This document shows, piece after piece, positions 18,216 to 26,348 of a DNA stretch of 64,000 nt. Location of the stretch: contig NZ_LWQT01000045.1 in NCBI RefSeq assembly GCF_001650715.1, positions 1-64,000 of the forward strand. Direction: 5' to 3'. How positions within the stretch are numbered: position 1 is the stretch's first letter; each line of letters starts with the position of its first letter. The DNA comes from Paramagnetospirillum marisnigri (GTDB lineage Bacteria; Pseudomonadota; Alphaproteobacteria; Rhodospirillales; Magnetospirillaceae). Below the pieces are notes generated by a model that worked only from the letters and a program-made list of their open reading frames with translations, did not search any database and was not told the DNA's origin. The translations under genes and the position numbers were made by a program.

Positions 18216-18359
18216 TTCTTTCCCCTCACCGGCGTGGTCATTGTCATGGAAATTACCGACAACCAGTCGCTGACCTTGCCCCTGATGGCGGTGGCTGTGA
18301 ACGCCTACGGCGTGTCATGGCTGGGGTGCCCCGCCCCCATGTACCACAACTCGTCTTAG
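18216..18359 (+). pseudogene. 3' remnant of a ClC-family chloride channel/antiporter gene
   Basis: The frame reads FFPLTGVVIVMEITDNQSLT then LPLMAVAVNAYGVSWLGCPA ending PMYHNSS. It resembles the last membrane segments of ClcA-type proteins, where the pattern [21 protein letters not shown] precedes a C-terminal PLY tail. Only the last 47 or so codons remain; homology stops at about 18,216, and no start or upstream channel helices are present. It probably marks a deletion breakpoint or past recombination within the element. An intact small gene from ATG 18,246 is unlikely. Confidence 0.6.
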
Positions 18360-18400
18360 GGTCAGGACCCATAAAATTCCTTTTATGGGTCCTGACCCTA
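18357..18400. repeat. Perfect 20-bp inverted repeat at the end of nhaD
   Basis: The arms 18,357-18,376 (TAGGGTCAGGACCCATAAAA) and 18,381-18,400 are exact reverse complements around TTCC. The right arm contains the nhaD stop codon and the left arm contains the stop of the channel remnant. The arm itself holds the smaller palindrome GGGTCAGGACCC apart from its centre. It could act as a bidirectional terminator or be a REP/IS-end relic; neither strand has a strong T-run. Confidence 0.8.
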
Positions 18401-19711
18401 GAACAGCGCCGCATTGATCAGCCGATGGGTGACGATGCTGGAGACATAGCCCGCCGCCACCGCCCAACTCCATTTCAGGTGTGAGCCGAAGGTATAGACA
18501 CCGCGCGCCTGCCCCATCAGCGCTACACCGGCAGCGGAACCGATGGACAGCAGCGAGCCGCCGACGCCGGTCGTCAGGGTGATCAGCAGCCACTGGCCCA
18601 AGGACATGTCGGGCTGCATGGTCAGCACCGCGAACATCAGCGGGATATTGTCGAGGATGGCCGACAGCACGCCGATGATGACATTGGCGCTGGTGGCGCC
18701 CAACTGACCGTAAAGCAGGTTGGACATCACCGACAGATAGCCCAGCACCCCCAAGGCCCCCACGCACATCATCACGCCATAGAAGAACAGCAGGGTGTCC
18801 CACTCCACACGGGCGATCTTACGGAACACATCAAAGGGGTTTTCGGTGGACGCTCCCCGGCGGCCATGGGTTTTCATCAGGACATAGCCCAGCAGCAGCA
18901 GATAGCCCAGCCCGGTCATCATGCCGATCACGGGGGGCAGATGCAGATAATTATGGAAGCAAATGGCGGTAACGATGGTCAGGGCGAACAGGACCAGGAC
19001 GCCCCAGGCTCCGGGCTTGAGCTTCACCACATCGTCGCTGGCCTCCGGCTTGCCGCCGGGCAGAGCCAGATGCATCAGGGCGGCAGGCACAACGAAGTTG
19101 ACCACCGACGGCAGGAACAGTCGAAAGAAGTCGTTGAACTGGACCATACCCTTTTGCCAGACCATCAAGGTGGTGATGTCGCCGAACGGGCTGAAGGCAC
19201 CGCCAGCATTGGCGGCAACCACGATATTGACGCAGGCCATGGCGACGAAACGGGGAGAATCCTTGCCGACCGCCAGAACCACCGCGCACATGACCAGGGC
19301 GGTGGTCAAATTGTCGGCCACCGGCGAGATGAAGAAGGCCAAGGTTCCGGTCAGCCAGAACAAGGCGCGGTAGCCAAAGCCTGAGCGGACCAGCCAGGCC
19401 CGAAGCGCATCGAACACCCGGCGTTCCTCCAGGGAGTTCACATAGGTCATGGCGGCCAGCAGGAACAGCATCAGCTCGGCATATTCGAGGAAGACGTGGC
19501 GGATGGGTGCCTCAAGGGCGTGCGGCAGGCCCTGGGCGTTGTAGACCAAGGCAATCATGATCCACAGGATACCCGCCGCCACGACCACCGGAATGGATTT
19601 GCGCAGATGGGTGGTTTCCTCGGTGATGACCAGGGCATAGGCGAAAACGAACACCGCCACGGCGGCAAGTCCGACCCAATGGCCGGTCAGATCGGGCAGG
19701 TTCTCGGTCAA
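18398..19711 (-). CDS. NhaD-type sodium/proton antiporter
   Basis: A 437-residue integral membrane protein of the ion transporter superfamily with about eleven hydrophobic segments. Key stretches match NhaD: FISPVADNLTTALVMCAVVL and ANAGGAFSPFGDITTLMVW in the first half, and SAILDNIPLMFAVLTMQPD plus GVGGSLLSIGSAAGVALMG in the second. Such transporters export Na+ or Li+ in exchange for protons at the inner membrane. It is the last gene of the element's stress operon, starting in a four-base overlap with the diguanylate cyclase stop. A second, divergent relative lies at 56,157-57,410. Confidence 0.88.
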   Translation of the reverse strand: MTENLPDLTGHWVGLAAVAVFVFAYALVITEETTHLRKSIPVVVAAGILWIMIALVYNAQGLPHALEAPIRHVFLEYAELMLFLLAAMTYVNSLEERRVFDALRAWLVRSGFGYRALFWLTGTLAFFISPVADNLTTALVMCAVVLAVGKDSPRFVAMACVNIVVAANAGGAFSPFGDITTLMVWQKGMVQFNDFFRLFLPSVVNFVVPAALMHLALPGGKPEASDDVVKLKPGAWGVLVLFALTIVTAICFHNYLHLPPVIGMMTGLGYLLLLGYVLMKTHGRRGASTENPFDVFRKIARVEWDTLLFFYGVMMCVGALGVLGYLSVMSNLLYGQLGATSANVIIGVLSAILDNIPLMFAVLTMQPDMSLGQWLLITLTTGVGGSLLSIGSAAGVALMGQARGVYTFGSHLKWSWAVAAGYVSSIVTHRLINAALF

Positions 19712-20547
19712 ATGCTGTCTCCCTCGGTGGCGGTCAGGACCACCCTGTTACGGCCGTCTCGCTTGGCTTGATACAGGGCCTCATCGGCAAGTTTCAGGGC
19801 CTCATCCACGGTATGGGTGCCAACAACGGCACCGATGCTAACGGTCACGGACAAGGATTGCTCTTCCCAATCCAACCTGCTCAGTTCCACGGCGGCACGG
19901 ATACGTTCAGCGGCGATCAATGCACCTTTTTGCGCTGTTTCCGGCATCAGCACGGCGAATTCCTCGCCACCCATGCGCCCAAATACATCAACCTGCCGCA
20001 AACACCGCCCCACCACGGTGACAAACAGCCTAATGACTTCGTCGCCCGTGTCATGGCCGTGGCGGTCGTTGACCTGCTTGAAGTGATCGATGTCGAGCAT
20101 CATCACGGTCATGGGATGGCCATATCGCTTGGCCGATTCCGTCAGTGCCCGGCCCCGTTCCAGAAAAGCGCGGCGGTTGAGAATTCCCGTCAAGGGATCA
20201 GTGGTGGCCAGAACTTCCAATTGCCGCTCGAATTCCGCCCGTTCAACGGCATAGCGGCCAAACACCTCGAACCACAGAGCGATGACCGCGCTGGCAATTG
20301 CGGACAGCCAAGCCGAGGGAATGATCGGGACATTATGGTGCCAGACCACATTGTCGAAGGCATCGAACAGGCTGGTCAGGCCGAGGCCGAGCAAGGTCGC
20401 TATGCCACTCAACATCATGAGGAGGCGGCCATTCCTTGCCCGGCATCGGACAGCACAAGTCCCGAGACGAACGGTGACCACGAAGGCGGTCAGGGCCACC
20501 GCTACGGTCAGCACACCATAGGCATATCCAGCCCATGGCAGCGGCAT
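19708..20547 (-). CDS. Membrane-anchored diguanylate cyclase (GGDEF)
   Basis: A 279-residue protein with three hydrophobic segments (residues about 8-28, 42-62 and 75-95) followed by a GGDEF domain. The active-site loop is GGEEF and an RxxD inhibitory site (RQVD) lies five residues before it, so the domain looks catalytically competent and product-inhibited. LTGILNRRAF and DIDHFKQVNDRHGHDTGD are typical substrate and metal motifs. It makes cyclic di-GMP. The ATG overlaps the upstream stop as TGATG. Its place between trehalose genes and a Na+ antiporter suggests that stress response and sessile behaviour are linked, which is inference. Confidence 0.92.
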   Translation of the reverse strand: MPLPWAGYAYGVLTVAVALTAFVVTVRLGTCAVRCRARNGRLLMMLSGIATLLGLGLTSLFDAFDNVVWHHNVPIIPSAWLSAIASAVIALWFEVFGRYAVERAEFERQLEVLATTDPLTGILNRRAFLERGRALTESAKRYGHPMTVMMLDIDHFKQVNDRHGHDTGDEVIRLFVTVVGRCLRQVDVFGRMGGEEFAVLMPETAQKGALIAAERIRAAVELSRLDWEEQSLSVTVSIGAVVGTHTVDEALKLADEALYQAKRDGRNRVVLTATEGDSI

Positions 20548-22331
20548 CAGAACGCCTCCTCCCAGTTTCGCGACAGCCGCATGGCGCAATTGATCAGCCC
20601 GACCATGGAATAGGTCTGGGGGAAATTGCCCCACAATTCGCCGCTGCGCGGGTCGATATCCTCGGACAGCAGGCCCAGTGGATTGCGCCGCGCCAGCACG
20701 GTCTCGAACAGGGTTCTGGCTTCGTCACGCCGCCCCAGCGCCGCCAGGGCGTCGATATACCAGAAAACACAGATGACGAAGGCGGTGGACGGTCGTCCGA
20801 AATCGTCCTCGGCCACGTAGCGATAGAGGAAGTCGCCTGTCTTCAGATTGGCGGCTACCGCATCCACCGTGGCGGCGAAGCGGGGATCATCGGCGGGGAG
20901 GAAATCCACTTCGTGGAGCAGCAGCAGGGTGGCATCCAACTCAGCCCCGCCGAAGGTGGAGGCGAAGCAACCCAGTTCCACATTCCAAGCCCGCTCGCAG
21001 ATGATGGAGTGCAGCCGGTCGGATTCCTTGCGCCAGTAGATGGCGCGGTCGGTCTGGCCGATGTGGCGGGCGATTTTGGCCAGACGGTCACAGGCGGCCC
21101 AGCACATGACCGAGGAAAAGGTGTGGACCGAGGCGATGGTGCGCAATTCCCACGGCCCGGCATCAGGCTTGTCGAAAACGGTGACGGCGCGATTGCCCTG
21201 GCGCTCCAACTGCTCGAACAGTGGCGCACTACCGGGATGGGAAAGCCGCTGGTCGAAGAAGGCATGGGTCGAGGCCAGCACCACGCTGCCATAGACGTCG
21301 TTCTGGATCTGGACATGGGCCTGGTTGCCCACCCGAACCGGGCCGAAGCCGTGATATCCGGCCAAATGGGGAATGGTGACCTCGTCGATGGAGGTATCGC
21401 GGGTGATGCCGTAGACCGGGCGCAACTCGCCGTCCTTGGCTTCCTCGACGATGTCGTTGATGAAGCGCAGATAGTCTTCCATGGTCCGGGTGACGCCGAG
21501 ACGGTTCAGGGCATGAATGACGAAATAGGCGTCGCGCAGCCAGCAGAAGCGGTAATCCCAATTGCGCTGGGTCTCCGGCGCTTCCGGGATGGAGGTGGTC
21601 AGTGCCGCGACAATGGCACCGGTTTCCTCGAAATTGCACAGCTTCAGGGTGATGGCGGCGCGGATTACCGCGTCTTGCCATTCGAACGGGATCGACAGCG
21701 AGCGGACCCAACTGCGCCAATGGTCCAGGGTCCGCTCGAACAGGTCGCGCGCCGTGGTTTCCACCCCGGCCTGCAGGCTTTCGTCGCTGCCCAGCAGGAG
21801 GTCGATGGGACGGTCGAGGACAAAGGGCCGTTCCTCGGTGATATAGGACACTGGAGCGTTGGTGGTTAGGCGCAGGGTCTGGGCGGGCGAGACATAGCGA
21901 AGATGGTTGCTGCCTCGGGTGACCTGGGGCTTCAGTCCACCGTTCTCAAAGCCGGGCCGCAGCCGCACCAGCACGCGCGGGCGTCCCTGTACTGCCCTGA
22001 TCCGCCGGACGATCATGGGGGGGCGGAAGATGCGTTCATAAAGGGCGAAGCGCGGCGCGAAGTCGGTGACCTCGGCAATCCCGCCATGATGGTCATAAAG
22101 CGTGGTGCGCAGGATCGCCGAGTTGGGCAGATAGGCCTGTTCCGAATGAAGCTGATCGACCAGTTCGATGGAAAACATGCCATCGGCTTTCTGGTCATTG
22201 AGCAGGGCATGGAACACCGCGTCGCCGTCAATGCGGGGAAAGCACCCCCAGACGATGGTGGCCTGGGCATCCACCAAGGCGGCGATGCTGCAATTGCCGA
22301 TGATGCCGAGGTCAAGGCTGTGCATGTCCAT
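20547..22331 (-). CDS. Glycoside hydrolase family 15 protein (glucoamylase or trehalase)
   Basis: A 594-residue cytosolic enzyme. The N-terminal region (LGIIGNCSIAALVDAQATIV, then WGCFPRIDGDAVF) matches the trehalase-like N-terminal domain. The catalytic alpha/alpha toroid shows WDYRFCWLRDAYF near residues 258-270 and ends in a region with ELGCFA and GELWGNFPQTYSMVG. GH15 members cleave alpha-glucosidic bonds with inversion; several bacterial ones with this N-terminal domain are trehalases rather than glucoamylases. The position next to otsB and otsA makes trehalose turnover likely, but activity cannot be read from sequence. It overlaps otsB by 20 bases. Confidence 0.88.
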   Translation of the reverse strand: MDMHSLDLGIIGNCSIAALVDAQATIVWGCFPRIDGDAVFHALLNDQKADGMFSIELVDQLHSEQAYLPNSAILRTTLYDHHGGIAEVTDFAPRFALYERIFRPPMIVRRIRAVQGRPRVLVRLRPGFENGGLKPQVTRGSNHLRYVSPAQTLRLTTNAPVSYITEERPFVLDRPIDLLLGSDESLQAGVETTARDLFERTLDHWRSWVRSLSIPFEWQDAVIRAAITLKLCNFEETGAIVAALTTSIPEAPETQRNWDYRFCWLRDAYFVIHALNRLGVTRTMEDYLRFINDIVEEAKDGELRPVYGITRDTSIDEVTIPHLAGYHGFGPVRVGNQAHVQIQNDVYGSVVLASTHAFFDQRLSHPGSAPLFEQLERQGNRAVTVFDKPDAGPWELRTIASVHTFSSVMCWAACDRLAKIARHIGQTDRAIYWRKESDRLHSIICERAWNVELGCFASTFGGAELDATLLLLHEVDFLPADDPRFAATVDAVAANLKTGDFLYRYVAEDDFGRPSTAFVICVFWYIDALAALGRRDEARTLFETVLARRNPLGLLSEDIDPRSGELWGNFPQTYSMVGLINCAMRLSRNWEEAF

Positions 22332-23076
22332 TGCCTCCTTGCAAAGCGATATTCAGGCCATCGAGCCAGTGGCGGAGGGATTCCGGATCAGGAAAGCGGA
22401 ACTGTGCCTTGGTCGTCGGGCTATTCCCCACATGGATGGAAAGCCCGTACATGCGATTGACGGCGGCGAAGCCGCTCTCGTCGGTCACGTCGTCTCCAGC
22501 GAAAACCGGCCGTCGCCCCGCATACGGGCGAACCTGCATGAAGCGCTCGATGGCGGAGCCTTTTCCGACCCCGGCGGGAATGATCTCGATCACCGATTTT
22601 CCCTCCAGCAGGTCGAAGCGGCGCGGATCCGTCGCGACGGCGGCCTCGGCCACGTCCCAGACGGCGGCTTCCTGCTCGGGAGCGGCGCGGAAATGCAGGG
22701 CAAGGGACACGCTTTTGCGCTCCAGCATGACGCCTGGAAGCCTGCGCCTGGCGGCCTCGATCCCGGCGAGGAGACCATCGGGCCAGGGCGGCTGGGGGAT
22801 GAACGTCTGGCCACCGAGCCGCCATTCCGCTCCGTGGCAACCCACCGCATCGCGATTGCCGGGAAAAAGGCTGTCGATACTGTCGAGAGAACGGCCACTG
22901 ACCAGCGCCAAGGCTCCACCAAATCTCCGTGTCAGGGCATCCAGCAAGGTCAACAAATCCTTGGGCACCACCACATCGCCGGGCGTTGACGCGAGGTCGA
23001 GCAAGGTGCCGTCGATGTCCAGGAACAGCGCCCAGGCGGCATGATCAACCGGGGGCAGGATTTCGGTCTGCATCAT
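22312..23076 (-). CDS. otsB: Trehalose-6-phosphate phosphatase
   Basis: A 254-residue HAD-superfamily phosphatase that removes phosphate from trehalose-6-phosphate. Motif I is LFLDIDGTLLDL near residue 18, motif II is LALVSGRSLDSID, and the acidic motif IV is PVFAGDDVTDESGF. GVGKGSAIERFM supplies the conserved lysine. The length is typical for bacterial OtsB. Its ATG overlaps the otsA stop by four bases. Neighbouring otsA makes the substrate, so the pair forms a complete trehalose pathway from UDP-glucose and glucose-6-phosphate. Confidence 0.95.
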   Translation of the reverse strand: MMQTEILPPVDHAAWALFLDIDGTLLDLASTPGDVVVPKDLLTLLDALTRRFGGALALVSGRSLDSIDSLFPGNRDAVGCHGAEWRLGGQTFIPQPPWPDGLLAGIEAARRRLPGVMLERKSVSLALHFRAAPEQEAAVWDVAEAAVATDPRRFDLLEGKSVIEIIPAGVGKGSAIERFMQVRPYAGRRPVFAGDDVTDESGFAAVNRMYGLSIHVGNSPTTKAQFRFPDPESLRHWLDGLNIALQGGNGHAQP

Positions 23077-25313
23077 GTGCCTCCCGTCGTGATGGCACGG
23101 CGCGTCACTGCGGCGATGCGATGTTCGATATTGTGGCGCTTGCGCATGCGGGCGGCATCCAGCAGCATCCGTCCCGCCCAGAAGTAGATGTTGTTCTCGC
23201 CCACCATCTCGCGCATCAATCTCATCCGCTCTTGCCGCTGCTCGGCCGGCATGGACAGGCCCATATGCAGCGCCTCGCCCATGGCCCGGACGTCATAGGG
23301 ATTGACGATCAATGCTTCGCGCAATTCACGCGAGGCCCCGGCGAAGGTGGACAGCACCAGCACGCCGTCGTCGTCGTCCCTGGCGGCGACGAACTCCTTG
23401 GCCACCAGATTCATGCCGTCGTGCAGACTGGACACCAGACAGACGTCGGCGGCACGGAACAGGGTAAAGACCTCCTCGGGCTCGTGATGCCTTGGCACCA
23501 GAATGATCGGCAGCCAGCCCTCGCGGCCGAAGCATTTATTGACGGCTTCAGCCGCTTTTTCAGCCTCGTCCTGGGTCTCGCGATAGGCGGAAAGGCGCGA
23601 ACGGGTTGGGGCAGCGATCTGAAGCAGGGTAAAACGGCCGATCCACTCGGGATGGGCTTCCAGCAGGCTTCCCACCGCATGGAAGCGGTCGGCGATGCCC
23701 TTGGTGTAATCGAACCGCTCGACCCCCACGGCAAGCATGGTGTCACGGCCAATGCCGAATCCCTTTCGGACACTTTTCCGGCATTCCTCCACCGGAGGCT
23801 GGACGCTCAGGGCGGCGGGCGGCCATTCAATGGAGATGGGATAGGGACGGACCTGGGTGGTGCATCCGCCGGCGCTGATGGTGCTGTGCTCGCGGTCGAT
23901 ATGGCACTCAAGGAAGCGGTCCACGGAATCCAGGAAGTTGTTGCAGTGGAACTGGGTGTGGAAGCCCAGGATGGATGAGCCCAGCAGACCCGAGAGTATC
24001 TCCTCCTTCCACGGACAGATGCTGAAGACCTCGGGGTTTGGCCAAGGAATATGCCAGAAGGTGATGATGGTCGCCTCGGGCAGCCGCTCGCGCACCATCT
24101 TGGGCAGCAAGGCGAAGTGGTAGTCCTGGACCAGAACCACCGGGTTGGGTGTCTTGGCCTCGGCAACCACCGCATCGGCGAATTTCTGGTTGACCGCGAC
24201 ATAGTGCTCCCAATCCGAGGCGCGGAAAGTGGGGCGGACGAAGGCGATATGGCAAAGCGGCCACATCCCCTCATTGGCAAAGCCGTAGTAGTAGCCGTCC
24301 TGCTCCTCATCTGTCAGCCATAGGCGGCGAAGGGTATAAGCAGGCGCATCCGGCGGCACAAGAAGGTGGTCATGCTCATCCACCATGGTCTGATCGGCCG
24401 AGCCGCTGCCATGGGCGATCCAGGTGCCGCCGCAGGCTCGCATGATCGGCTCCAACGCCGTTACCAAACCACTGGCCGGACGCTGCAAGACCACCTTGCC
24501 GTCCTCAAGATTATGGATGTAGGGCTCGCGGTTGGAGATCACCATCACCTCGGCACCGGGCAATTCATTGCGCAGCACACTTCGCAGGCTGTCGGGACTC
24601 CAATCGACGCGGATGGCTTCGCTCAGGACGCGGGGCGTATCCAGATCCCGCAGCATCTTGCGCATTTCTTGAACCAAGGGAGCGACATCGGGCGACATGG
24701 CGGCGTCATCCTTCGCATCCGCTTGGCCCGACAGCCCCTTGCGGATCGCTTTAACCCAGCCGCGCAGGGTCAGGCGGGCGACCACGACAGTCACGCCAGC
24801 CGCCCCCAATCCCAGCAGGGCGAGAAAGCCGGCGAGATAGAGTTCGGCGCTGTCGCTGCGGCGTTCGATGAAGCGCAGATCATGGAGTATGACCAGACGG
24901 CCCAGATAGGTATTGTCGGCGGCCAGGGCGAAAGTGGCGACCAGGACCGGTCCGCCGTCAATATGTTCGACGGCGAAGGCATGATCCAAAACAGGCGCCG
25001 GAGGACACGCCAACCCCTTCGGCCACGCCACGGAATGCTGGGTCAATTGGCCGTCGGGCGTGCACAGCGCCAGGGCCAGCAGACGCTCGTCCTGGGTGAT
25101 GTGCTTGAACAGGGCGTCGATCTTGCGGTCGGCCTTGGTAAGGACCAAGCCGTTGACCGTTTCCTGGATGGAGTTGAACACCAACTGCGAGCGCATCTCC
25201 ACATCGGCCCGGAACCAGCGTTCCACCAACGAGCCGACCAGCGGCGCTCCACCCCAGGCTATACCGCCCAGCACCAGGAGAAGGGGGAGGACGAACCGGA
25301 TTGCCATTCGCAT
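23073..25313 (-). CDS. otsA: Membrane-anchored trehalose-6-phosphate synthase
   Basis: A 746-residue protein with an unusual N-terminal half. There is a transmembrane helix at residues 5-27, an extracytoplasmic domain of about 130 residues, and a second helix at about 157-180. A linker follows, then a complete GT20 domain from about residue 255 ([14 protein letters not shown]). Within that domain [33 protein letters not shown] and [13 protein letters not shown] are the donor- and acceptor-binding motifs of OtsA. Standard OtsA is a soluble protein of about 470 residues, so the front part is an added sensor-like module. GAGGAG seven bases before ATG 25,313 supports the start. It lies between the periplasmic-protein gene (12-base gap) and otsB. 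Confidence 0.92.
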   Translation of the reverse strand: MRMAIRFVLPLLLVLGGIAWGGAPLVGSLVERWFRADVEMRSQLVFNSIQETVNGLVLTKADRKIDALFKHITQDERLLALALCTPDGQLTQHSVAWPKGLACPPAPVLDHAFAVEHIDGGPVLVATFALAADNTYLGRLVILHDLRFIERRSDSAELYLAGFLALLGLGAAGVTVVVARLTLRGWVKAIRKGLSGQADAKDDAAMSPDVAPLVQEMRKMLRDLDTPRVLSEAIRVDWSPDSLRSVLRNELPGAEVMVISNREPYIHNLEDGKVVLQRPASGLVTALEPIMRACGGTWIAHGSGSADQTMVDEHDHLLVPPDAPAYTLRRLWLTDEEQDGYYYGFANEGMWPLCHIAFVRPTFRASDWEHYVAVNQKFADAVVAEAKTPNPVVLVQDYHFALLPKMVRERLPEATIITFWHIPWPNPEVFSICPWKEEILSGLLGSSILGFHTQFHCNNFLDSVDRFLECHIDREHSTISAGGCTTQVRPYPISIEWPPAALSVQPPVEECRKSVRKGFGIGRDTMLAVGVERFDYTKGIADRFHAVGSLLEAHPEWIGRFTLLQIAAPTRSRLSAYRETQDEAEKAAEAVNKCFGREGWLPIILVPRHHEPEEVFTLFRAADVCLVSSLHDGMNLVAKEFVAARDDDDGVLVLSTFAGASRELREALIVNPYDVRAMGEALHMGLSMPAEQRQERMRLMREMVGENNIYFWAGRMLLDAARMRKRHNIEHRIAAVTRRAITTGGT

Positions 25314-25325
25314 GGACTGTCTCCT

Positions 25326-25937
25326 CTATTGCCCTGCGGTGGGGCATATGCCATCGGGACAGGGAGTCACCTCCGTCACCGCGCGCAATTCCCATAGGCT
25401 GCCCTGGGTCTTGTTCAGTTGCTCCCAACGCGAGGGGGCCAAGGTCAGGGCGCCGGTAAGGCGAACCCGTTCTCCAACCAAGGGGATGGGCGCGCCATCT
25501 GCATCCACCCGACCTTCCACCATTCTGGCTGGTACCGTCGCCACAACAGCGTGACGAATGCTAAAGCGCCCTTTCAGGAAGGACGGCTTCTTGGGCAGCA
25601 ATCGGAGCTGGTAGCTTCGCTCGACCGGGGCTCCGCATCGCGACACTGATGGCCTGACGGCAATTGCGCGGACGAGATATCCCTCGGTAACGATAACAGA
25701 GCCCTCAACCTTTGGGTTGGGTTTGTTCGGCAGAGCTTGAACATCCTTCAGCGACATGGCGCGGGGTTGAGCACCCGATTGGGGGGCAGTCGGCTGAGGG
25801 CAGGCGGTTTCTTTCGCCAATGCTTCCCCGGCCACCATCATCACCGAGATGGCCAGTGCGCTCATGGCGATGTGCCTTACGCCCCGGCGACCCGCCACTC
25901 GGTTCCCCAACCACACCGTCATGAATTCTGGCCACAT
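25326..25937 (-). CDS. Predicted periplasmic protein of unknown function, first gene of the stress operon
   Basis: A 203-residue protein with a signal peptide ending near GEALA (residues 20-40). The mature part starts KETACPQPTAPQSG, followed by a region that looks all-beta: VEGSVIVTEGYLVRAI, RFSIRHAVVATV and PLVGERVRLTGALTL. Three or four cysteines are present, including two in TPCPDGICP at the C-terminus. I do not recognise a named family; the alternating beta pattern could be an OB-like fold. GGAGGG before ATG 25,937 selects that start. It stands twelve bases upstream of otsA and may interact with the extracytoplasmic domain of OtsA. Confidence 0.75.
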   Translation of the reverse strand: MWPEFMTVWLGNRVAGRRGVRHIAMSALAISVMMVAGEALAKETACPQPTAPQSGAQPRAMSLKDVQALPNKPNPKVEGSVIVTEGYLVRAIAVRPSVSRCGAPVERSYQLRLLPKKPSFLKGRFSIRHAVVATVPARMVEGRVDADGAPIPLVGERVRLTGALTLAPSRWEQLNKTQGSLWELRAVTEVTPCPDGICPTAGQ

Positions 25938-26348
25938 GACGCCCTCCATTGCGGTGGAGGCATGACGAAAATCGATTGGGTCGGGGTGCCGAGCTGACGG
26001 AGCGTCGGCACCGGCCGCATCAGCCCGTGCCCTCTTCGTATTCCAATGGCTTTCCGGATGGTCCTGGCTGCCCAAAAGCATGCCCGCCTCCTTCGATCAA
26101 TTTTTCAAAACATCAATATTTGAATTATCGATTGTGGCGAGATGATGGTGAGGCTAGGATTCCGGCAGCCATAAAGGCGATTCGCAAAAGGTCAGTTTTG
26201 AAGAAGTGGCTTGGACTTCCTTCAGGCCGGCTTGGGTCGGGGTCCATGCATCGGCGAAAGACCTGGCATCCGACGCCTTTGGGTCACGAAGTGCTGATGG
26301 ACCGAAACCCGTTGGATGGCCGGATTTTATGAAAGCGGCCATCTGCCG
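25938..26348. other. Promoter region of the element's stress operon
   Basis: The only gap upstream of the six-gene minus-strand operon, so its promoter should be here. An AT-rich tract occurs at 26,096-26,135 (TTTTTCAAAACATCAATATT), about 160-200 bases before the first start. A 62-codon frame on the minus strand (26,154-26,342) has no recognisable product or good ribosome site and is not called. Confidence 0.5.

Noticed and set aside
26154-26342. Possible 62-codon minus-strand gene after the relaxase
   Set aside because: Weak start context and no recognisable sequence; it overlaps the probable promoter region of the stress operon.
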